Shown here in pieces: positions 1 through 11,490 of a DNA stretch of 64,000 bases. The notes under the pieces are model-generated. The model saw only the letters and a program-made list of their open reading frames with translations, had not been told where the DNA came from and did no database searches. Within the stretch, counting starts at the first letter, position 1. Every line of letters begins with the position of its first letter. The stretch is taken from the NCBI RefSeq assembly GCF_004798865.1, contig NW_025335856.1, positions 9,966,636 to 10,030,635 of the forward strand, in the 5' to 3' direction. The position numbers and the translations under genes are program-made. This DNA comes from Varanus komodoensis (lineage: Eukaryota > Chordata > Lepidosauria > Squamata > Varanidae).

Positions 1-95
1 CTTCAGGACTTCCCAGAGGTCTCTGGTTGGCCTTCTGGGAGACAGGAAGCTGGACTAAACAGTCCTTTGGTCTGATCCATCTCAGCTTCTCACAG
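1..95 (+). mobile_element. CR1-like LINE 3' end fragment
   Basis: The string 'ctggttggcc...gggagacaggaagctggactaaacag...ggtctgatcca' matches the characteristic 3' UTR of squamate CR1-type elements (usual form: tggccactgtg..acaggatgctggactagatgggcc). It is cut by the window start, and short and diverged. Confidence 0.65.
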
Positions 96-1289
96 GATTT
101 TTTTCCTGCCTCCTTAGACATACGGAGTGGTGCTCTGTCCATGCTTTGTCAATGGTGCTGTGGTTTGCCTCAGCCTTTGGCCCATCACTCTTCTGGTTTT
201 GATGTAGTTTATGCCTCTCATTTGTCTTCTCATGGCAAATCATAAGCTCAAGGGGCAAATCTGATCCAATATCCTACTATTTGGAAAGCCACAGTCATGA
301 GAAATGACAATTAGCTGCATTGTACAGAGTTCAGTTATCATCACAGGTCAGCTTTGTAGGCTGGTTCCTAGATGGCAGGAGCTGTCTGTGCATGGGGGGT
401 GGGGGGGACTTCTGGTTCTTCTGATGGCTTGGCCTGCAACTGCCATGAGCCTTAGTTTGCACAGCCAATGGTGAGGGATGGTGGGAGCTGTAAGCCAAAA
501 CATCTGGATGGCCATAAGGCGCCCTCATATGACATATGGGGTGGTGGCAGCACTAAATGTCCTTCATGGGGTCATCCTCCAGCTTCTCTATTTATGCCCA
601 CATCAGCACTAAGGCAATTCTACGCATCCCCCTGCCCAAATGCACGGGGTGTTGGCATATTCTGCAAACTGCCTGACATTATTTTGAAAGGATGTGATTG
701 CACGGATGGCTGCAGTCCCATTGAGACCTGCACACGTGTGTTTCCAGTTCACAGTGGACTGATTGCACAGTGGGTGAAAGGAACCAACATCCATCTGCCA
801 CTGCCACATGCATGAATTTGCCCTGCATATCTGGCACAGGTCTTGAGCCCATCAGATATTTAATACCGATTTTTAAAACAGCAGCCTAACAACTTGACAC
901 CAAACCTCTGCCATTCAGATGTATTTCCTTCTCAACCACTGCATGCACAAGAAGGTCTTCGATGTGAAGAGGCTTCATATTGCCCAGTGCCAGGTCTGAA
1001 GCGTCTGTAAGCACTTCAATGTTGCCTATTAGCACACTTGGGTTCTATGGCTCAGTGAAATCTGCACTGCTGTTCAAATGCAGACAGTAATAGGACTTAA
1101 AGGTCTTTTAAATAGAATGCTCCATTGTGTGGAACTTCAAAGGAATAAGTACTTTCTGTGCAATCAGCACCTCCCTTCTATTGGACCAGAACAGTAGCTG
1201 CTTGGGATCCAAGCATGTTAACCCTCAGTTGGAAAAGAGGGGAAATGAACTAAAATATCAGATCTCAAAGCATTTGTTAGCAATTGTGA

Positions 1290-1650
1290 ATTGCTGAAAC
1301 TAGGGATGAATGAAACAGTCTATTTCTGTTCCATGTCAGTTCTGCATTTATTCAATCATAAGTCCATTCTATTTAATTTCAGCACGAGTCTGCATTTTTA
1401 AAAGTCCATGGAAATGTGTAATTATATAGCATGGGATACTTCATTTTTGCAGCAATTTCCCCAAAGATATGTGTTTTTGTGTGAAAATTACCCAAACCAT
1501 GCTTAAATCCATGCATTTTTATATCTGAATTTTGAACAAAGTATTGCATTGCGAAATCTGGAGAAGCATGCTACAGTCTTCCTGTCCATCTCTTATTCTG
1601 GGAAGTGAAATTGGGTCAGTTGGCTGAAAAATTCAGACTGAACAAAATTC
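1290..1650. repeat. Unclassified AT-rich interspersed repeat, copy A
   Basis: This shares ordered blocks with 34755-35130: 'cagtctatttctgttccatgtca', 'catttttatat', and near the end 'gaagtg..aat..ggtcagttggct' followed by 'gaccaaacaaat'-like sequence. No terminal repeats or coding frame were recognised. The family is unknown to me. Confidence 0.5.
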
Positions 1651-2696
1651 TACTCCATCTCTATATGATGTGGTCCTCTGGAATAGCAAACGGAGTTCTA
1701 CATCTCTTGGTTTCCTATGGAAACTTCAGTCTCTTTCATTATTAATGTTCCAGTTGCCCATCACTAGATCTTATGTTCAATCAACATTTCAGCAAAGGTT
1801 TAAATGGAAAAACCCCACCATAGAGGACAACGAAAGAGGGTCCTCATAGGAGAGTGGACGTTGTTGTTGTTATTTTAAACGTGGCTTCTGTTGGAATGAG
1901 AAATTTCATCTGGGTGAGCTCTTGGCTTGTATAATTGCATTTGGCAGTGGCATCTCTCCAAGTTCCCTTGCTGTGCTACTGCTGGTGAGCTGGCAGAGGG
2001 AGAGAGATAGCTTTTTCCGGCTGCCCTTTGACTGCTGCCCTGGCCACACCCAGCCTGCTGTTTGAAGAGGTGCCTCTGCTAGAATCATTATGGTATTTCC
2101 ATCCTCTTTAGCTCCAGTGAAGAGGAATTCACCTGGTAGTTGGACAGAGTCCTTAGCCAAGCGTGGAAAGTAAACCTGCTGCAGACGCACACAGCATTCT
2201 CGCCTTCCTCCCAGGCAAGTCATCAGTAAATGCTTTTCTTTTTCTTCATGTCGCTATACTGTAGGTCATTTTCTCATATTTCTTTCTGGCCAAGCAGTCA
2301 GACAGGCAGGGGCTGGGGGGTGGAGGGGAGGATTGATAATCTGCACTGCTAACTTTTCCCCTGACTCTCTGATTGTGGATAACAGTTTGGTTGCAATTTG
2401 CAGAAAGGGAATAATTTGAACTTGTACTTGGTAGGTGCCATGAAGGTTCAAATGAAAGGGAAGAAGTACATTTGCAACTGGTCTCTCCATGTATGTGGCA
2501 GAATTGAATGGACTGACTTTCCAAGCTTTGAAAACGTTACTTGGTAGCGTGAATGTCTTTTAGACTGTTGATAGTCAAGCTATTAGTCTCCATTGTCACT
2601 GTTGTTGCTGCTTAATGAACTAGCTCCAGTTAACTAACCGTATGTATAGTGGGCTGTCTAACAGCATTGCCGTCTATAGAGATACTGCTTTAGATT

Positions 2697-2775
2697 TCAG
2701 TCCTGTACACGGTTGCCTGGGAGTAAGCCATCCATTGCAATCAGTAGGTTTGACTTCCCAGTAAACATACAGAGC
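2697..2775. repeat. Short palindromic relic of the 'cctgggagtaagtccc' type
   Basis: 'cctgggagtaagccatccattgcaatcag..ttgacttcccagtaaaca' is a decayed form of a common sauropsid repeat in which cctgggagtaagtccc and its reverse complement face each other around 'attgaactcaatggg'. It is MITE-like; the superfamily is not known to me. Confidence 0.5.
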
Positions 2776-4260
2776 ATCACACCTCGAGACACATTCAGGC
2801 TTACAAGCAATTGACTGGGGCAGGTGACCCCTTTTCGTTCCCCCTTTTCCTCCCCCACCCCACAAACAATTCCCAACTGCTTGTTGAAATTGGCCAATAA
2901 GACAGGGCAACAGGGAGTGAAGCTTGGAGAAGAGCAAGTATATAAGAATGAATTACCTGCGGCAGAAATGGTACTGGGGTCAGCCAAGACTGTATAATTG
3001 TGTTGGCAGAGAACAGCCTAATAACTACATGTGACATACATCCTTTGCAGTCATAGGGAGAATGCTTACTTTTTAAATTTATTTTCATTAAAATGAGCAT
3101 TGATCTATCTCCTATCTATATTTAATTTGTGAGGGTGGGATCGAGGCAGGGTAGGGGTAAAAATTCACTTCTCACATATGGCAGGCCCTATTCAGGTCAG
3201 AGTTGCTGATGCTTGGTTTTAATTTTAAAAAACAGCAACACATTATGTTACTTGCAATAGCACATATATGATATTCCTGGGAAGTATCTGGACCACTGTT
3301 GGAACATGTATTAATAGCTTTGATTTACCATATTATTCTTTAACATGATGCACTGCATGTGGCTAGTCCTCATATTTATGAAAGTTGCTTCTCAAAGCAA
3401 TCTGAGAATAACATACATTTCAGATCTGGAAATCACACTGCTCTTTGTTATTAAAGTATATTTAAATAGAAAGCTGATAACAGCAGCTTTTTCCTTTAAG
3501 TATGGAAGGATTCAGGGAAACTTTATCAGATAATATATTTCCTCACACACATATCCCTAAGCTGACTTGCCTGATTTTGAAAGTTTTCCATTTCCAGTTA
3601 AATATGTTTATGGTTTCACATTGTAGTCCTAAAAATCCCTTAGAACTACCAGTCAGTGATTACTGGGGACCTGAGCTATCAACAAGAAAAGACATCTTTG
3701 CGTACTCCTAAGCAGCTATCTGAACACTGCCACTTTCATCTTATAGGTGTCTGCAGACAGATGGCTTGCGGATAATTAAACATAGGAAATAGTCAAACTG
3801 TTCACAGCCAAACCAGATCATCAGCTCATATATAAATGGACCCAGCCTGTCTTGTAGCTGTTGTGGAGGCCTGGTTCTTCTGGTTTGAATCGAGATACAC
3901 AGGACTTCAAGCCCAAACATATTTAAAGAGTGATGATAATTAAAAAAAAATTCAACAGAAACAAATGCAAAAAAAAATAATAAAAAAAATCAAACCGGAA
4001 AACTAAGGCAAAGGGTGGAACCAAACTATAATGTTTTGGGTTATTGCAGAAAACAGGAACTCTCTGTCCAATTCCCCCTCTTTTCATTTTGATATTTTTA
4101 TTTTGGCCTTCCTCCAAAGAACTCAAGAGAACTCTTCCCTTCTGTCACCATTTTAGCTTCAGGAGAATGCTACAAGGCAGGATTTGGCTAAAAAAGCCTG
4201 AGTCCTGGCTGAATGGGAATCTGAACTGATGCAAAATCTAACATTCCAGGTCGCAGAGAT

Positions 4261-4309
4261 CCTTCCCTTCCCTTCCCTTCCCTTCCCTTCCCTTCCCTTC
4301 CCTTCCCTT
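4261..4309 (+). repeat. (CCTTC)n microsatellite
   Basis: There are nearly ten uninterrupted 5-bp units. Polypurine/polypyrimidine asymmetry makes it prone to length change. Confidence 0.98.
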
Positions 4310-5432
4310 AATATAGTTGTGTCAATGCATGGACTGATGTCATCACCATGTATGTTTGCCTTCTGCACAGCAGCCGACCATGTGAAGAGGGGGCAGGGAA
4401 GTGCACCAGGATGACATCATGTCACATGTGTCCATAGCAACAGGAGAGGATGGGGGATGTGAGGTGGGGCTACCCTTTTTTGGTGGCATCCACCCCTTGT
4501 TTGACATCATGTCTGTTGCCTTCCAGATTCCTTCCCCTTCTACATACCCAGGGCTAGACTCTTAAATCAGCGGAATTGATGGAGTCATTAACTCAGACTT
4601 GAATCAATTAATTGGGGAGGGTGTCTTCTAATTAATGAGGTAGCCGTACCTATTTTTATGAGTCGATATTTGGTCCCCGTGTGTTACTGTGAGAGGGTGC
4701 AAAAAGCAACATTTTAAAGCATGAACTTTTCTTGCTACGATGAGCAGTGATTTTTTTTTTTTAATGAAATGGGAAGTGATACTTTGGTATTTCAAGAATA
4801 TACTAAAGATGGGGTAAGATGCAAATTCATTTAAATTAAGTGAATTGAATGAAACGCAAGTCATTAGCTAACAATAACAAGGACACCCACTTTAATTGCT
4901 CGAGAGCCTGCCATCTATTGCAGGTCTTCCTTCATTCAAATCTTCCTTTAATTATAAGTTGCTGCCACACTCGGGGATTTAGATGTGAAGCAGAACAGCG
5001 CTTTGTGGCTTTAATGCTCACCATAATAGGCAATCTGTTTGGTTAGTGGTAGGTGCCCTTGGTCTGACCTCCTCCCTTGTCAGTTTACCCACTGCCTCCT
5101 TCAGGCTGTTGATTGTGATGTTTTCCATATCTAATTATGCATTTATAGGCCTCTGCCTCTAATGTTATAGAAGGCTAATGGTGAGCAGGGAAAAACAGGA
5201 TGTGGGATTTTATAAGCAGAAAAGGTTCTCCCACCCCCACCTCCACACACTGCAATTTAAAGAGAATTAGGGGGCCTTTTACTCTGCGCCATCCAGTGTG
5301 GCACATATTTGAAGTTCAAACTTAATTATGATGCCTATAAAATCCCCAAATTTGGTTTGATTGCAACAGTGGTTGAATGAAAGTTGCCCCCTACCATGTT
5401 ATATGAACAATGCTAACTCAGGGGGTTGAAAA

Positions 5433-5620
5433 ATCATCATATTCTAGCTGGTAGGTGCTGGAGTCATATAGTAAGAAACTGAGTGGAGAGCCCGGAAGAG
5501 CCTGGTTCAACTCTTGCCTGTGCTCAGGTTCACTTGGGCAGCCTTAGGGAAGCCACCGTTCTCAGCATTCTCATCTGCAGTATGGGGATAATATGTTAGA
5601 TGGTGTTTCCTCACTAAGAC
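5433..5620 (+). mobile_element. MIR/CORE-type SINE, diverged
   Basis: It follows the order of a tRNA-derived CORE-SINE: 'gagcctggttcaactcttgcc' (B-box region), 'acttgggcagccttagggaagcc' (the 'cttgggcaagtca' core) and 'ctcatctgcagtatggggataata'. It is old and diverged. Confidence 0.65.
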
Positions 5621-5688
5621 ATTTTAACAACAGATGAGAAGAAGGATATGCGTATCTGCTCAGCTTGTTCAAAGTCCTCAGGGGATTT

Positions 5689-5874
5689 ATAGAATCACAG
5701 AATAGAAGAGCTGGAAGGGGCCCATCGAGTCCAACCCCCTGCTGGGGCAGGAGACTATGTTACACCATCCCACTCAAGCTGTCCAGGTTTTTTTTTTAAT
5801 GTCTCCAGTGTGGGAGCGCCCACCACCTCTCTGGGCAGCTGGTTCATGGCATTCAGAGTGCCATGCCCTCATCT
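5689..5874 (-). mobile_element. CR1 LINE 3' end
   Basis: In + orientation it begins 'tatagaatcacagaatagaagagctggaagggg', the reverse complement of the CR1 tail with its ATTCTRTG octamers. It continues 'cccatcgagtccaaccccctgctggggcaggag' and 'agtgtgggagcgcccaccacctctctgggcagctggttc', typical CR1 3' UTR. The element is 5'-truncated and no coding part remains. Confidence 0.85.
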
Positions 5875-5875
5875 A

Positions 5876-6111
5876 TATTTATTGATTGATTGTATTTATA
5901 GCCTGACCTTTCCTCCTGCAAAGAACCCACAGTGGCTTACATGGTCCATCTCATCTCCTTTTGATCATCCCAATAACATTGTGAAACATATTAGGCTTCA
6001 GGTCAGGGACTGGCCCCAAGGCGCCCAGTGAGCTTACTGGCTGAGGGAGACTAGAATCCAGATCTACCAAGGCCCAGCCTAACCTACTAGTCATTACGCT
6101 ACATTAGCCCT
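5876..6111 (-). mobile_element. tRNA-derived CORE/MIR-like SINE of squamate type
   Basis: In + orientation: 3' tail 'atttattgattg..tttatagcctgacctttcctcc', core 'ggtcagggactggccccaaggcgcccagtgagctt', then '..gactagaatccagatct' and 'tagtcattacgctacattagcc', the inverted 5' tRNA-like part. It is directly adjacent to the CR1 tail at 5689-5874. Confidence 0.8.
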
Positions 6112-7673
6112 CTTTTTCCTCATCTTAATTTTTTCAGGAACACTTTTCTGTAGAACATATGAAACGGTTCACCTACTTTGCCTATACTGGCATGCAGAAC
6201 CTCTTTCAGTCCATGGGTCAAATTCTGCTCTGGAGAAGTCCTCAAAGCAACATTTCAGGATGGATAAAGGAGTGCGGCAAAACACCCCAAATGCATCTAT
6301 GTTTTATCTTAATGCTCTTCCTCTAGTATCTAAGCCTTAGGAGAGACATTTCAAGCTTTTGGGATGGAAATATTTAAAGAAGGAAACCATCGAGCAATTG
6401 GTAGCCAGAGTGATGGCAGTGGGGACAGGGGAAGAGGGGCTTAGGTGCCTGGGGAACCCTGTGGCTTTGGCCCTAGCCTTGACGGTCCACATCCTAACTT
6501 CCTCTGTAGCTTTGAAGGGAGAGGGGTTCTGCAGAGGATTCCTGTACAAAACCAAAGCAGCCCAAGCTCCAATGGAGCCTTCCCTTGAAATGCCAGCTCA
6601 AGAGAGAGGATTATGCTAGGATATGGAAAGGCAGAGGGAGATAAATCCCCAGGCTGAGACCTAAAACTAGGATGCTCAAGCTTTGCCTATATACCTGACA
6701 CTGCTGGGACGTATGTGTGAAAGAAGGAATCACATGGATGAGTCAATGATACGGATCTCTTGTACATAGCATTTTTATATTGCAACACTTCTTCAGGATG
6801 GAGAAAGTGGTCTTGGCACAAACCTACGCATGCTTAGACAGAAGAAAGCCTTGCAGCTCCCAGCATGTCCCAGCCAATGTGCCCTAAATAATTTAATTTA
6901 ATCAAATTATTATAATTGCATTTAATCTCACATTGGTTGCATAAAAATAAATAACACCTCCCCCCGGCTGCTTCCTAATTCTGCACAGACCTTTTCCAGC
7001 ATCTTGTGCCACAAGGAAGCTGTGGTGCAGTTAGACAATTTAGATGCTGGCCCTAATGGACTCATGTCCAGTCCCAGCCTCTGGAGATGAGAATGTCTAT
7101 TATGTCACTTATTTCAAATGGTTTTCGAATGGTCATGCGCATTACTTTACTTATTCCAAAAAGTAGGGACTCTGCTCTGCTGTATCAGTGGGATCCTTGC
7201 ACACATTCTGCCAAAGGGGTCCCTGGAGTTCAGCCCCAAAGTCCTACCTGATGATGCCCCTGCATGGAAGCAGCTCCCAGGCAGCTTGCATGGAAGAAAG
7301 GAGCCTTGGGGGCCTCTGGCTGCCTTCCCATCCACCTTCCTGGCTCCCAGGCCCCTCACTGTGTAACAACTTGTGGGACTGACAGAGATGGACAATATTA
7401 ACAATGTGCTTAATGATGAAGGTTAAGGTAGCAGCTGAGCAATATATGGTTTCAATTTTAATTCTTCCAGGAACTCAGGTGGCCTTGGGCAAAGTGCTCT
7501 TTCTCAGACTTCTGATCCCATACATCAGGGCTGGGAAAGCTTTTTTGATCTGGGGTTTGGACTGAACCCTCCCCACCTCACTGGAGCTGGCAGACTGGAT
7601 GGTGCCAAAGGGGCAAAGCCCACCCAGTCCCTGTGATGCCATCTGTCTCCAACCACTTCTCCTTTTCCCATGC

Positions 7674-7697
7674 GTTTTTTCTCCATGGAGAAAAAAC
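7674..7697. repeat. 24-bp perfect palindrome
   Basis: A run of T6, CTCCATGGAG and A6, flanked by G and C, reads identically on both strands with no spacer. It lies in otherwise unremarkable unique sequence. Confidence 0.95.
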
Positions 7698-8654
7698 CAG
7701 GCCAGTGGCTGCAGGAGCTGGTTCCTGCAACTCCCAGATGAGTTGGGGGGCTCCTTCCCAGGCATTCTGGGAAATCTCCAAATCATAGAGCTTTGCTATG
7801 ACAGGGGGAGTCTTCTCCCTGGCCTCCCCCCACCCCCCAAGCCACCAGCAGAAGGGGAGAAAAGTTCTGAAGGGGAACAGCTGGACTGAGAACCTCTGCA
7901 GGTCAGGTTCCTCTTACTCCTGCCACTAGTAGATATGTGTGCAGGCGGAAGTAAATTCCGTTGTATGAAACTGGGATTATTGAATAGGTTTTAGAATTGC
8001 AACTTAACCTCCCATCTGCTTTGTGGAATTAACAATAATACTTACACAGGGCCATTGTGTGAATAACTGGAATAATGGAGTTGGGAGTTGATAAGTCTAC
8101 GTATATGCTTGGTCTTCTATAAAGTTGCTAACAAAGACAGGAATGTCATTGTGGCTAGGGTTGGGTGGCTGCATTGGCCATTAAAAAGCATAGCTGAACT
8201 ATATCAAATGCGCACGGCTGATTGGTAAGCTGCGTTTCTGGTAGCCATGGTCAGGGAGCTTCCATGCACAGCTATTTGCAATGAGCACCAAGCTCCCTAC
8301 ATTAATAGTGCAGAGAGAGTCAAATGTTTCCAAACTGCCAGCATTGGGTAGCTGTAGCTCTTCTAAACTGTGTTTGCCTTTGGTTTTGCCATGTTGTTGA
8401 ACTCAAGGGTGCTCAATCCATATAGGTATAGGGGCCTGATTGGCTTGATGTTAGTCAATGGGGAGAATGTTCCCTCTCTCTAGCATTGAGTTTGATGAGT
8501 CATTAACATCAGTTAAACCACAACAGTTGTACCATGGATTATATATAACAGTGTAGTACAAGCTGCAATCATGGAAGACTGTCCACATGCATTTTTACAG
8601 AAAAGCACATTTCTAAACTTTTCTGATGTATGTGGGATACTAGAAAATGTGCAT

Positions 8655-8941
8655 ATTTATTAGGTGCACTTCTATCATGCTTTTCAAACCCAAAGGGCTT
8701 CAAGATGGTCGACAATTAAAATACCCCATTACAACACCAGTCATTGATATAAAAATATAAAACAGGGGTAGCTCTCAAAGCCATGTAAGCCAACAGGGAG
8801 GTAGGAAAATATCAGCTGATAAACACCCTGCCCAAATAAAAAGCTCACCTGGTGCTGAAAGGTTAACAACATTGGTGCCTGGGGAACATCCCTGGGAAGG
8901 AGATTCCAAAGAAAGGGTGTTGCCATGAAGAAAGCCCCCAA
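8655..8941 (-). mobile_element. LINE 3' end (L2/CR1 group) with ORF2 C-terminus
   Basis: The minus strand encodes 'FFMATPFLWNLLPRDVPQAP' then 'LLTFQHQVSFLFG', which matches the recurrent C-terminal pattern xFxxAxPxLWNxLPxxxxxAPxxxxFxxQVxxFLF of L2/CR1-group reverse transcriptase ORFs. The 3' UTR ends in an AT-rich tail around 8655-8760 ('cttttcaaacccaaagggcttcaagatggtcgacaatt'). It is 5'-truncated. Confidence 0.75.
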
Positions 8942-8945
8942 ACCT

Positions 8946-9010
8946 ATCCGTACTTACCTGGGAAAAAGTCCCATTGGACTGGGTGGGATTGGCTTCTTAC
9001 TAAAGTTTTA
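8946..9010. repeat. Short palindromic relic of the 'cctgggagtaagtccc' type
   Basis: 'acttacctgggaaaaagtcccattggactgggtgggattggcttcttac' belongs to the same palindromic family as 2697-2775 and 46921-46985. It directly abuts the LINE 3' end at 8655-8941. Confidence 0.5.
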
Positions 9011-9631
9011 TAGAAAATAATTTGGAAACCAACAGGAGTAAGTGGACTGGTGGAGTGTCAGGGTGTCACTGTGAGCATGTGTTTGTGTGAAGATCATGTA
9101 AAATTTGTGTGCTCGTTTCCTTAAACCTAAAAGTTATCAAAACTTGCATCTGCCCAAGAAGAGCATCAGATATCAGCACCCTCCACCTCAGAATTTCTTG
9201 TGACTTGACATTCACCCCACCAACTGTTACCCAGACCATATCACATGTCACGTTATTAAGGGTTTATTAAGTCTTAAGTCTAAAGTTTAAATGACTCATG
9301 ATGAGCATAACAGCATTCCTCCTAGGTGCTAATCTCATCCAGCATTCCATTCCCATAGTGACCGACAAGATGCAAAATACCATACCTTGTGGTAGCAATT
9401 TCCATAGAAATACAAGGCACTCTGTGAAAAAGTACTTCCTTTTTCATCTTCTGAATCTCACACCATCCAGCTTCAGAAGGACCGCTATACAAGACATGAC
9501 AGGGGGTCTCTGGGCACATTCCGTGAACTTGGGTCAGGTGAGGGAGGGTGAATTTAGGCAATGAGTTCTTTCTCCCAGTCCTACATGCATTTTTTGCACC
9601 TCTGCAACATGCCTGCATTTGCGCACATGCT

Positions 9632-9815
9632 TATGTATTTGTTACAGTTATATCTCAACTTTCTACCAAGTAGCTCAAGGTGGCCTACATGACCTCTCCA
9701 TTTCATCCTTTCAGCGTGAGATTGAGAGTCAGTGACTGGTGCAATGTCATGCAGTGAGTTTCATCTCCAAGTGAGAACAAGAACCCAGGTGTCTCAAGCA
9801 GCAGTCCAACTAAGC
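9632..9815 (-). mobile_element. tRNA-derived CORE/MIR-like SINE, diverged
   Basis: 'tatctcaactttctaccaagtagctcaaggtggcctaca' is the inverted 3' tail. 'gagagtcagtgactggtgcaatgtcatgcagtgag' is the inverted core, and 'gagaacaagaacccaggtgtctcaagcagcagtcc' the start of the tRNA-like part. Confidence 0.7.
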
Positions 9816-9909
9816 CTTCCATGTTGGTTCTCCATCTTACTGATGGAATGCCACTCTTCAGTTCAGCACCCCTGAACATGTGTGTAATAAGACAGTATGC
9901 TACAAACTT

Positions 9910-10005
9910 TTCCAAGCTGGTGGCCCCCAGATGTTTGGATTTCAACTTCCATCAGTCCTAGTCAGCATGGTCAATTGTCAGCGAATTGGAAGCCACCGGC
10001 TTGGG
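9910..10005. repeat. Palindromic 'aactcccatcagcc..agcatggcc' type relic
   Basis: 'ggtggcccccagatgtttggatttcaacttccatcagtcctagtcagcatggtcaattgtcag' matches a very common squamate repeat with the core 'ggactccaactcccatcagccccagccagcatggccaat'. Similar relics are at 23815-23930, 26815-26905, 38140-38225, 54880-54950 and 61430-61515. Confidence 0.6.
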
Positions 10006-11225
10006 AAGACATGGTGCTGTATCATTGAGGTGTGGCTAAGAGAGATTCAGGGAGGTCACTACCATGTGCTGGATCCAAAACAAGTATTGGACCTCATTTT
10101 ATTAATGAAACATGAGGTTTGGGGTGTTGTCATGTGCTGTCAAGTTATCTTTGATGGCCACATTATGAATGAAAGCCCTCCAAAATGTCCTATTCATGAC
10201 ATCTCTGCTTAGCCAGGACATCAGTATATCTCACATTGGAAGGTTTGGGTGCTTCAGTAAATAAAGGCTTCATTTAAATACCCAAGTCTTACACCATTTG
10301 TTGCTTTCATATCATTGTGTATTATTCCACCATTTTCTAGATTGCTTCCTTAATAACAGGCATCCCATCCAATGAATTAGTCAGATGGAGTCCTTGGCAC
10401 TTAATTTAGATTTTTTTCCCCTAGAGAGAGGAATGAAACTGCCAGTTACTCCAGGGAGGCACTGGCTCCTTTTAGTTCTGTTGCCAGCTGTTTCATGTCC
10501 CAATCAGCCAGTTTGTTTAAAAATTAATAATAACAATAATAATAAACTGCAATAGGCATCACTTTTGAGTTCATTTCATGGAAACAGCTTTAAAGAATTT
10601 TTGTTTCCTGTCAAGCAAAGAGTCTTAAATAATGGTGGGACTGACAGTGAGGGAGGAACTGAAATGATGAGAAATCACCATCTTATTCCTATCTACAAAG
10701 AAAGCCCATTGCAATCTGAAAAGCATAAGTATCGAGTGACAGTGGCCAGGGTTGCTTCTTCCCAGCTGCCTTCTGCCTGAGTGGCTGGATCAAGGTTACC
10801 TTTGAACAAGCTAGCTCTAAACTGAATCACTGTAATCTGCTATGCAGTGGTCTCTTCTTGAAGGGAGTTCAGAACTTCAATTGAAGTACATATACAAACC
10901 TGGATGGTAGTGGGGACTAGACAGTCCAAACATGTACATCGTTTTTACACCATGTGCACTGGTTACTAGTGAGTTTTTAGGCCTGGCACAAACTGCAGGT
11001 GTAATCTTTAAATCCACAAATGCTTTAGGGCTGCCTTCACTTGTTATGGGCACTTCCATGCACTCAGGTCGACTTTGGAGGTTCTGCTCACATGTCCACT
11101 GGAAGCACAATCGGTAAGGTTGGCAAGCTTCAAAGGTCAAAATGAAACCCACATCAGAAAGAGAAGATGAAGGATATTAAAATATGAATCACTTTGATTT
11201 ATAGAATTACAGATTTATAGAATTC

Positions 11226-11490
11226 TAGATCCTTTAAATGAAGGTCTTAAAGGATCACAAAATGTTCTTTAAGTGATCCTTTAAGACCTCTAGTGATTTT
11301 TGAGTGGTCTGCAGGAGGAAACAGGTCTTGACAATCCTTGTTTTAGATTTGTGCCTCCAGAAACATATCGCCAATACTCTGAATGGGGCTGCAGGGTAAG
11401 TTTCTCTGCATCTTCTATATCATGTCAGACTCTCAGAAATTCATTCAACACCCCCCCCCCCCTTCTGTTTCTGCAGGCAACTGAAAGACA
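11226..11490 (+). promoter_or_regulatory. ETS1: Presumed promoter/leader region of the long ETS1 isoform
   Basis: This stretch immediately precedes the alpha start codon and is not CpG-rich. It carries a perfect 17-bp inverted repeat (11242-11258 and 11273-11289, 14-nt loop). A possible noncoding micro-exon at 11347-11395 sits between a pyrimidine-rich TTTTAG and a consensus donor GTAAGT at 11396. After it come a C12 run and CTGCAG, a plausible acceptor ending at 11476. Whether transcription starts here or further upstream cannot be told. The promoter role is inferred from position only. Confidence 0.4.
11242..11289. repeat. Perfect inverted repeat (17-bp arms, 14-nt loop) upstream of ETS1 alpha
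   Basis: Arm 1 AGGTCTTAAAGGATCAC (11242-11258) and arm 2 GTGATCCTTTAAGACCT (11273-11289) are exact reverse complements. A third partial copy, 'gatcctttaa', occurs at about 11228-11237. The structure ends 201 bp before the alpha start codon. Confidence 0.97.

Larger units (their letters stand above)
1..11225. other. 5' flank of the long ETS1 transcript, no gene recognised
   Basis: This region contains scattered retroposon relics, a CCTTC microsatellite and long stretches without recognisable features (about 100-1240, 1650-2690, 2790-4250, 6120-8650 and 10.0-11.2 kb). Small open frames occur on both strands but none resembles a known protein. In mammals the gene head-to-head with ETS1 is FLI1; no FLI1 sequence is visible here, so it must lie further upstream. 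Confidence 0.7.
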
